From NCBI GenBank assembly GCA_002344565.1, contig DDTZ01000032.1, positions 9,203 through 15,930 on the forward strand: a DNA stretch of 6,728 nt, read 5' to 3'. A program made the translations under genes and the position numbers. The notes beneath the pieces were generated by a model. The model was not told the origin of the DNA. It saw only the letters and a program-made list of their open reading frames with translations, and ran no database searches. The stretch is from Bdellovibrionaceae bacterium UBA2351. Its GTDB lineage: Bacteria > Bdellovibrionota > Bdellovibrionia > Bdellovibrionales > Bdellovibrionaceae. Shown one piece after another: positions 1-4,726 of the stretch; the first letter of the stretch is position 1; every line of letters begins with the position of its first letter.

Positions 1-557
1 ACCGATGAGTTATCCAAAATGGCCATCAATTCATCGTCCGATAGCAAATTGATATAACTTTTTGAATCACGATAGGTATCAAGCGCTGTAAAACCTTGAA
101 TATTTTTAGATTTTTTTTGTTTGTCGTATTGCTCTTTTAGAGCCACAAGCGCATTGATTTGATCCCGAATTGTTTTATAGGGACTGTTTTTCAAAGCCTC
201 GTCTTGAAAGGCTTGGGGGCAGATACCGTTTAGCTGTGAAAACACAACCGCTGGTGAAATTAATCCAGCATCTTCATTGGCTTTAAGTTTTGTATATTGA
301 TTAAACGTGATAGCTACATAACCAGCAGACGCCTGCTTACCCTGAAGCTCATCTTGATAACGGAACGTCAATAGATCAGCTGCTACGTTCGCATAGCACC
401 AGCCGATATTACCCTGATTTCTGACCGGTCCCAATTGCTCGGAAACATCGACGTCGGTGCATGATCGTTCGTCTAATGTTTGGTCAGCATAAAGTAAATT
501 GGCAGTCATTAGAGTTAAAACGTAAGCTAAAATGAATATAGTCCGTTTAAATTCCAT
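1..557 (-). CDS. Secreted papain-like (C1-type) cysteine peptidase, 5' part only
   Basis: The frame starts at ATG 557 and stays open to the left edge, giving 185 codons. Residues 1-24 form a Sec signal peptide: a basic start (MEFKR), a hydrophobic core and a likely cut at LYA|DQ, so the product should be exported. Residues 42-56 read LGPVRNQGNIGWCYA, which matches the papain-family active-site block: Gln48 is the oxyanion-hole Gln and Cys54 the nucleophile. The family usually has CGSCWAF here; this protein has IGWCYA. The catalytic His and Asn would lie beyond the window, so activity cannot be judged. Only about 17 mature residues precede the conserved block, so the usual N-terminal inhibitory propeptide is absent. 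The gene starts 22 bp after the stop of the upstream minus-strand gene, suggesting co-transcription. No clear Shine-Dalgarno precedes the ATG; the next in-frame ATG (Met17) would destroy the signal peptide. The fold call is fairly safe; the substrate is unknown. Confidence 0.75.
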   Translation of the reverse strand, partial: MEFKRTIFILAYVLTLMTANLLYADQTLDERSCTDVDVSEQLGPVRNQGNIGWCYANVAADLLTFRYQDELQGKQASAGYVAITFNQYTKLKANEDAGLISPAVVFSQLNGICPQAFQDEALKNSPYKTIRDQINALVALKEQYDKQKKSKNIQGFTALDTYRDSKSYINLLSDDELMAILDNSS

Positions 558-579
558 GGCGAACTACAGAGCAATTCAG

Positions 580-1353
580 TTACCAGTTTTGTTTCAATCT
601 ATCGTTTTCAGACTCTAGAACTTTTACGAGAGTTTTAAGATCAGATACTTCTTCTTTTAAGATCATCATCTGTTCTTCTTTTTCTTGAAGGATCTGCGTA
701 TAGGCCTTTTTTAACTCATTCAATAATTTATTGGCGGCGGTCAATACCGGCTCATTAGTTCCAATTTTTGAAATCTTATCATGAAATTCACGAAGAGTTG
801 GGTTTTCAAATTCCGTGGCGGTTACCGCTTCTTGTTTTTCCATTTGTGGATTCACCGCTTGTTTGTCTTTGCGGAAATAATACTCTTCATCGATGTTAAT
901 TGCAGCTTGTGGGCGTACTGTTTGTTGCTGTTGGCTTAACATTCCTTGCTGCATTTTCACTTGCGGCAGCTTTGCGTTCGCTGATTTTTTTAGATTCTCT
1001 AAAAAGTCAGGGTTGTAAGCGGGTTGCCCTGGTGAAAAAGATGCTGCTGGCTGCGGAGCCAATGGGCGAGGACGATTTGAATATACGCGATCAGTTTCAA
1101 TTGGCTCTGATGCTGAATCAAAATCGTTAAGAATCTCATCGTCGAAGATCAAATCCGACCTTACGTCGTTTACATCAAGAGAATTAAGGGAGGGGCCGCT
1201 CTTGATTGTATTTTTAATTGGTTCATCGAAAATGTAATACTTGCCGTCTTGAAAATGATATTTGATATCATCAGCTTTAATTCTTCGTCTTAGTGTTGAT
1301 ACACTGATTTTGTATTTCGAAGAATAATCTGTCAGTGGTAGCCAAGTTTCCAT
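580..1353 (-). CDS. Helix-turn-helix protein with low-complexity middle and C-terminal coiled coil
   Basis: This 257-residue protein has three parts. Residues about 4-46 look like a small MerR/excisionase-type DNA-binding domain: WLPLTDYSSKYKISVSTLRR gives a helix-turn-helix with STLRRRIK as the likely recognition helix, and DGKYYIFDEP resembles the following wing. Residues about 50-170 are acidic, then rich in Pro, Gln and Ala, with a short glutamine run (SQQQQT, 140-145), and are probably disordered. Residues about 205-255 show heptad-like Leu/Ile/Val spacing with many Glu and Lys, as in a coiled coil for dimerisation. There is no signal peptide, so it should be cytoplasmic. AGGAA (1363 to 1359) stands 5 nt before the ATG and supports the start. 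It heads a probable two-gene unit with the downstream peptidase, and a large palindrome lies 50 bp upstream. A DNA-binding regulator or structural protein is inferred; I recognise no named family member. Confidence 0.8.
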   Translation of the reverse strand: METWLPLTDYSSKYKISVSTLRRRIKADDIKYHFQDGKYYIFDEPIKNTIKSGPSLNSLDVNDVRSDLIFDDEILNDFDSASEPIETDRVYSNRPRPLAPQPAASFSPGQPAYNPDFLENLKKSANAKLPQVKMQQGMLSQQQQTVRPQAAINIDEEYYFRKDKQAVNPQMEKQEAVTATEFENPTLREFHDKISKIGTNEPVLTAANKLLNELKKAYTQILQEKEEQMMILKEEVSDLKTLVKVLESENDRLKQNW

Positions 1354-1402
1354 TCTAGTTCCTAACTTCCGAAGTCTTAGTCTTTAGTCCGTTGCCCTAT
1401 TT

Positions 1403-1475
1403 CCAGGAGATTTCAAACAAGCAAACAAAACTCGAAATTATTTCTCATTTTGTTTGCTTGTCTCTCGTAACCTGG
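1403..1475. repeat. Large nested inverted repeat centred on position 1439
   Basis: The core is a perfect 14-bp inverted repeat, ACAAGCAAACAAAA at 1417-1430 and its complement at 1448-1461. Inside it, GAAAT (1434-1438) and ATTTC (1440-1444) form a second dyad on the same centre, separated from the main arms by three mismatches. Outside it, CCAGG (1403-1407) and CCTGG (1471-1475) again pair on exactly the same centre. The arms are AT-rich and no T-run follows either side, so a Rho-independent terminator is unlikely. It lies 50-122 bp upstream of the HTH gene start. An operator for a dimeric protein or a 5'-UTR stem-loop of that gene are the likelier readings; neither is proven. Confidence 0.85.
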
Positions 1476-1536
1476 CCCGATGGAAAACATTGTGTTTGTC
1501 CTTGGGTCAATTTAGCGGTTAGGCAACTAACCTAAC

Positions 1537-1569
1537 AAGAGTAGCCAGTTTGGTGATGTGGCTATTCTT
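1537..1569. repeat. Stem-loop with 11-bp stem upstream of the patatin gene
   Basis: AAGAGTAGCCA (1537-1547) pairs with TGGCTATTCTT (1559-1569), with a single G-T position and an 11-base loop. On the plus strand it is followed by ATATCTG rather than a T-run, so termination would be weak. It could be the end of an unrecognised small transcript or a leader structure. The loop contains the ATG of a 31-codon ORF. Function is unknown. Confidence 0.5.
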
Positions 1570-1665
1570 ATATCTGAACATATTCAAGCGACTATCCGGT
1601 GTCAAATCATGGGTGAATAATCTTTGGCTATTAAGTGAAATCTACACCTAGGGCCTGAATACCTA

Positions 1666-1694
1666 TTGATTATTCTGCTCCTAGGGGATTAAAT
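1666..1694 (+). promoter_or_regulatory. Candidate sigma70-type promoter for the patatin gene
   Basis: TTGATT (1666-1671) and TTAAAT (1689-1694) are separated by 17 bp, each matching the sigma70 consensus at four of six positions. Transcription would start near 1701, only a few bases before the TTG start at 1705, which would make the message almost leaderless. The boxes are weak and AT-rich sequence gives such matches by chance. Confidence 0.25.
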
Positions 1695-1704
1695 CTACCT
1701 TAAC

Positions 1705-2901
1705 TTGAATATTCGAATACGGAACAAAAAGAAAATTGGATTAGTTTTGAGTGGAGGCGGAATCAAGGCCGCCGCCTACCATATTGGTGTCTGCTTAGCT
1801 TTAAAGGCAAAGGGCTTCCATTTTGCCGGCGGATCCAAGAAACTGCTTAAAAATAAGAAGCGGCCAGATCTGACTATCCAGCTTTATGTGGGCTCTAGTG
1901 CCGGTTCTTTTGTTTCCACCATCCTTGCGGCTGGCTATCCAGTTGAATCCTTGATCACGGCATTTCAACTAGGCCTAGGCATTAGCCCTGAGTATTCAAA
2001 CCAAGACTTCCGGATACTCACACCTCTAACCTATCGAAAAATCTTTGATATCAATAGTGCTAGCCTACTCAACTACATGCCTAAGACCTTTTTGAGCAAG
2101 TCCCTTGTGACGGGGGGTCTTGAAATGTTGATTAAAAATGGTTTCAAGGTGAACGGCCTATTCACAACCAAAGGTGTCGAGAAGTACTTAAGACAATACG
2201 TCCTTATCGAAAACGATTTCGCGTCCCTGGACCCCGAATTATACATTGTGGCTACACAACTAAACCACTCAAGGAAGGTTATCTTCGGGAATTTCCAAGA
2301 GAATTTGCAAACTCCGGCAACCAAACAGGTTAACTATGCGTCAATCAGCGAAGCCGTTGCTGCCAGTACCTCTCTGCCCCCAATTTTTTCGCCCTATAAC
2401 CTGCCGAACCTTAAAGGTGAGGAACGTTATTACTATGACGGTGAAATTCGGGAAACTCTGTCGGCCCATATCGCGGCCGATCAAGGATGTGACTTAGTTA
2501 TTTCCTCATTTTCGATGCAGCCCTACCACTACACCGAAAAAATCGGAAGTCTTCATAAGTACGGAATTCCGGTGATTTTGAATCAAGCCCTTTATCAAGT
2601 TTTAGAACAAAAAACTCACAAGCATATCGAGTGGCAAAACACCCTTCGCCATATCCATAAAACAATTGATAGTTACTTTAAAACCCATAACTTGCCAGAC
2701 GACGATCGAGTGAAGCTTCTTGGACTATTTAATCAGCGTTTCAACCATGACGCGGAAACGGACTATATCCATATCACCCCGCTCCCTCAAAACTATGAGA
2801 TGTTTATGGTGGATCACTTTAGCCTTAACCCTAAAATTTTAGAGCGCATCGTACGTATTGGATTTAAGTCGGGTATAAACGCTCTCAGGAAACATATTTA
2901 A
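1705..2901 (+). CDS. Patatin-like phospholipase (lipid acyl hydrolase)
   Basis: This 398-residue protein carries the full patatin signature. LVLSGGGIKAAAYHIG (13-28) contains the Gly-rich oxyanion-hole loop (Gly17-19, with Lys21). VGSSAG (62-67) is the GxSxG nucleophile elbow with Ser65. YYYDGE (242-247) provides Asp245 of the Ser-Asp dyad. Patatins cleave fatty acyl chains from phospholipids or related lipids. There is no signal peptide or membrane segment; the N-terminus is basic (NIRIRNKKK), so the enzyme is cytoplasmic or exported by a non-Sec route. The start is TTG 1705: an in-frame TAA at 1690-1692 blocks longer forms and the oxyanion loop follows closely. The only SD-like run, AGGGGA (1683-1688), lies 16 nt away, too far for normal use, so ATC 1693 or a leaderless start is conceivable. 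Codon choice looks richer in CTA and in C-ending codons than the next gene. The family call is firm; substrate and destination are not visible. Confidence 0.93.
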   Translation: MNIRIRNKKKIGLVLSGGGIKAAAYHIGVCLALKAKGFHFAGGSKKLLKNKKRPDLTIQLYVGSSAGSFVSTILAAGYPVESLITAFQLGLGISPEYSNQDFRILTPLTYRKIFDINSASLLNYMPKTFLSKSLVTGGLEMLIKNGFKVNGLFTTKGVEKYLRQYVLIENDFASLDPELYIVATQLNHSRKVIFGNFQENLQTPATKQVNYASISEAVAASTSLPPIFSPYNLPNLKGEERYYYDGEIRETLSAHIAADQGCDLVISSFSMQPYHYTEKIGSLHKYGIPVILNQALYQVLEQKTHKHIEWQNTLRHIHKTIDSYFKTHNLPDDDRVKLLGLFNQRFNHDAETDYIHITPLPQNYEMFMVDHFSLNPKILERIVRIGFKSGINALRKHI

Positions 2902-2972
2902 TCGAGTTTTTAGACATTTGGGTCATTCTTTCAATCCATGGAATTTGTCTTTTCTCGGGTTTTCAAAACTGC

Positions 2973-2993
2973 TAATACTTTTGGCATTGAGGA
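2973..2993 (+). promoter_or_regulatory. Extended -10 candidate and Shine-Dalgarno deciding the start of the S33-type hydrolase
   Basis: TGCTAATAC (2970-2978) resembles an extended -10 element (TGn plus TAATAC), although no good -35 box lies 17 bp upstream. GAGGA (2989-2993) follows, 4 nt before ATG 2998. Together they argue that translation begins at 2998 and not at the in-frame ATG 2938, where no SD is seen. The RBS is convincing; the promoter is tentative. Confidence 0.45.
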
Positions 2994-2997
2994 TCCT

Positions 2998-4248
2998 ATG
3001 AATAAAGTTTTCGCATTTATATCTGTGTGCTTTTTTGCGGTTTTATCTCTAGCTCAGCAAAACCCGTGTCTTGATATCAAGACCATCCGAACTGTAAAAG
3101 TGCCATGGGATCCAACTAAACCAAAATCAGCAACCTTTGATTACCGATTTAAATACGAGCTTGTTAACCCCTTGTCGCCAACGGTAGTTATTTTGCCAGG
3201 TGGTCCGGGGCAAACATCTATTGTTCCTACAGCACAGTGGCCATTGGGCGCTGTTCCCGCAAACTACAACAAAATTTATATTGATCCTCGCAGCCAGGGT
3301 TGCAACTATGCCATCGAATCCAGTGTTCTGGCTCAGTATTTAAAAACCGAGTATGTCGTAAATGACATTTACTTGGCTTTAAAATCTATCGATCTAAAAA
3401 ACTACATCATCTATGGCGCTTCGTACGGAACGATCGTTGCGACTCAGTTAGCAAAAAAAATTGAAACTGAAAAATTTGAACTACCTATGGCTTTGGTTTT
3501 AGAAGGTGCCGTTGGTAAAAAATTTGATAATTTTGATTCGTATTTTTATTTTTTCCAATACGAGTGGGATAACACGTTTAAGCAATTGCCTCCACGGTGG
3601 AAAACGTATTTCCAAACTGGAAAAAATGAATCTGCATTTAGCAAATCGCAATGGGCCTCTTTAATTTCAAGTGACATGATTATTGGCGATGTTCCCGAAG
3701 CTCCTGTTAACGGTAACTATTTGTTTTTTCATTTGCGCTTGCTTGAACTTTACTTCGCAAAAAAAATTACTCCAAAAGAACAACCCTACTTGCCAGTATT
3801 GTTCTCTAAACTAAAAGACACCCAGTTTCCTAATTTGTTTTTCCGCATGATTGGCTGTGGGGAAATTTGGGGTGATTGGTACTATGGTCGTAGTCTTGAA
3901 AATGGCCGCATTGTACGAACAGGAAAAAATGTGTGTGAAGGTATCGAATATACAAATCCATACGATGCTGCCAAATTCCAAGTTTCAAAAAATATTCCGA
4001 TTTACTATTTTCAGGGAACAAACGACCCGGCCACTCCGCTCAACACGGCTTTGTATCACTTCGCTGTTCAACAAAAAACTAATCGCCAGTTCTTTACCGT
4101 ATCTAACGCGGCTCACGCTCCCTTATCTGGCAGCTTACGCAAATGCGCGGATGGTATCTGGGATTCAATTTATGCCCAAAGAACTTTAGGCCGCGAATTT
4201 GCTTCGTGTCCTAGACAGACGGTTATTACCTCAAAAAAGGCCAATTAG
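2998..4248 (+). CDS. Secreted alpha/beta-hydrolase, S33 (prolyl aminopeptidase/TAP-like) type
   Basis: Starting at ATG 2998, the 416-residue product begins with a Sec signal peptide (MNKVFAFISVCFFAVLSLA|QQ). ILPGGPGQ (65-72) corresponds to the HGGPG oxyanion loop of family S33, with Pro in place of His. DPRSQGC (96-102) sits where the family has DQRGxGxS. YGASYGT (139-145) is the nucleophile elbow with Ser142. GTNDPATP (340-347) supplies Asp343 and NAAHAPL supplies His373, completing the triad. The order and spacing fit an intact enzyme. Six cysteines in the mature part (24, 102, 287, 313, 383, 404) could make three disulphides, in keeping with export. S33 members remove N-terminal residues or short peptides, but esterase action is also possible. 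The in-frame ATG 2938 adds 20 residues that would bury the signal peptide, so it is rejected. The gene lies 96 bp after the patatin stop and has its own RBS. No clear terminator follows. Confidence 0.88.
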   Translation: MNKVFAFISVCFFAVLSLAQQNPCLDIKTIRTVKVPWDPTKPKSATFDYRFKYELVNPLSPTVVILPGGPGQTSIVPTAQWPLGAVPANYNKIYIDPRSQGCNYAIESSVLAQYLKTEYVVNDIYLALKSIDLKNYIIYGASYGTIVATQLAKKIETEKFELPMALVLEGAVGKKFDNFDSYFYFFQYEWDNTFKQLPPRWKTYFQTGKNESAFSKSQWASLISSDMIIGDVPEAPVNGNYLFFHLRLLELYFAKKITPKEQPYLPVLFSKLKDTQFPNLFFRMIGCGEIWGDWYYGRSLENGRIVRTGKNVCEGIEYTNPYDAAKFQVSKNIPIYYFQGTNDPATPLNTALYHFAVQQKTNRQFFTVSNAAHAPLSGSLRKCADGIWDSIYAQRTLGREFASCPRQTVITSKKAN

Positions 4249-4286
4249 TCTCACGTTATCTTTTTTATATGTAGACTTTTTGTTCA

Positions 4287-4315
4287 TTGAGGAGAACTTT
4301 AATAGGGATTAAAGT
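4287..4315 (+). promoter_or_regulatory. Candidate promoter of the small secreted protein gene
   Basis: TTGAGG (4287-4292) and TAAAGT (4310-4315) are spaced by 17 bp, with four matches each to the sigma70 consensus. A start near 4322 would leave a leader of about 20 nt that includes the AGGGG Shine-Dalgarno at 4331-4335. The overlap with a perfect 8-bp inverted repeat suggests control at this site. The assignment is by eye only. Confidence 0.3.
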
Positions 4316-4316
4316 T
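4295..4316. repeat. Perfect 8-bp inverted repeat, possible operator
   Basis: AACTTTAA (4295-4302) and TTAAAGTT (4309-4316) are exact complements around the 6-base spacer TAGGGA. The site covers the spacer and -10 box of the candidate promoter for the gene at 4342. The size and half-site spacing suit a dimeric repressor, but a short AT-rich dyad may also arise by chance. Confidence 0.45.
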
Positions 4317-4341
4317 AACCCACGTTCATCAGGGGTATTCT

Positions 4342-4668
4342 ATGAAATCGATTATACTGTTAGCGTTGGCTCTTCCTCTGTTTTCCATGGCTCAAGAAAA
4401 AACTGTGTTTTTTTGCCAAAGCCCTACACATACATTTCAAATTAGAAAATCAGCGCAATCTAAACCGCTGATTGGAACATTAACTTTGTCGTCCCAGAAG
4501 CCACATATGTTTGGTTGCGAGCCCAAAGACTCTGGCTACTTTTGTAAAGAGGGCGACTTTGTGGCTAGAGTTCAGCGCGGAACCACCGGCCGAATGATTA
4601 TCCAGCTTGAACTTGAGGGCGAGTTCGATGTTGAGAGCGGTTATATTGATACAATTTATTGTCGCTAG
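4342..4668 (+). CDS. Small secreted four-cysteine protein, function unknown
   Basis: This 108-residue protein opens with a clear Sec signal peptide (MKSIILLALALPLFSMA|QE), leaving a mature part of about 91 residues. It has four cysteines (25, 59, 68, 107), one near each end and two in the middle, suggesting two disulphides in a periplasmic or secreted domain. Alternating hydrophobic stretches (LIGTLTLS, RMIIQLELEG, GYIDTIYC) suggest a mainly beta fold. There is no lipobox, no transmembrane helix beyond the signal peptide, and no motif I recognise. AGGGG (4331-4335) stands 6 nt before the ATG, a strong RBS. It is the last plus-strand gene before a terminator, 93 bp after the S33-type hydrolase gene, and may be transcribed separately. 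A role as inhibitor or binding partner of a hydrolase is possible but is only suggested by size and place. Confidence 0.8.
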   Translation: MKSIILLALALPLFSMAQEKTVFFCQSPTHTFQIRKSAQSKPLIGTLTLSSQKPHMFGCEPKDSGYFCKEGDFVARVQRGTTGRMIIQLELEGEFDVESGYIDTIYCR

Positions 4669-4673
4669 AATAA

Positions 4674-4702
4674 AAAAGCCCAGCGAATTAGGCTGGGCTT
4701 TT
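4674..4702. terminator. Bidirectional Rho-independent terminator
   Basis: AAAAGCCCAGC (4674-4684) pairs perfectly with GCTGGGCTTTT (4692-4702) around a 7-base loop. A T-rich stretch follows on the plus strand and the A-run before the stem gives a T-run on the minus strand. It lies between the stop codons of the convergent genes at 4668 (plus) and 4727 (minus), so it should end transcription of both the small secreted protein gene and the nuo operon. Confidence 0.93.
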
Positions 4703-4726
4703 ATTTTCTAGTTTAAAAAACTGAAA

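Larger units (their letters stand above)
1354..1704. other. Divergent intergenic region between HTH gene and patatin gene
   Basis: These 351 bases separate two divergently read genes and must carry both 5' regions. They contain a 73-bp nested palindrome (1403-1475), a small dyad GGTTAG/CTAACC (1517-1522 and 1527-1532), a stem-loop (1537-1569), an 8-bp inverted repeat GAATAATC/GATTATTC (1615-1622 and 1668-1675) and two near-copies of CWCCTAGGG 33 bp apart (1645-1653 and 1678-1686). A tandem AGTC repeat with 6-7 bp period lies at 1373-1390, just ahead of the HTH gene. A 31-codon ORF (1556-1651, plus) is present but poorly supported. I found no convincing minus-strand promoter, no RNA gene that I recognise and no insertion-sequence ends. 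Confidence 0.6.

Noticed and set aside
900..1130. Plus-strand 76-codon ORF inside the HTH gene
   Set aside because: It is antisense to a well-supported gene with a good RBS, its hydrophobic start comes from the reverse of the Ala/Gln/Pro-rich linker, and it has no RBS of its own.
1403..1475. Palindrome considered as a transposon end or CRISPR repeat
   Set aside because: There is only one copy in the window, no transposase or cas gene nearby, and no flanking target duplication could be seen.
1480..1515. 11-codon ORF MENIVFVLGSI in the intergenic region
   Set aside because: It is too short, has no RBS, and nothing downstream links it to a regulated gene as a leader peptide.
2073..2324. Minus-strand 83-codon ORF inside the patatin gene
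   Set aside because: It lies antisense to the patatin gene between the Ser65 and Asp245 motifs and shows no domain or RBS.
2938..2997. 20-codon upstream extension of the S33-type hydrolase
   Set aside because: It would push the signal peptide inward, has no RBS at ATG 2938, and covers an extended -10-like element and the real Shine-Dalgarno.
3830..4189. Overlapping ORFs on both strands (minus 3830-4021, plus 3851-4189) inside the S33-type hydrolase gene
   Set aside because: Both lie within a gene with a complete catalytic triad, and neither has motif or start-site support.
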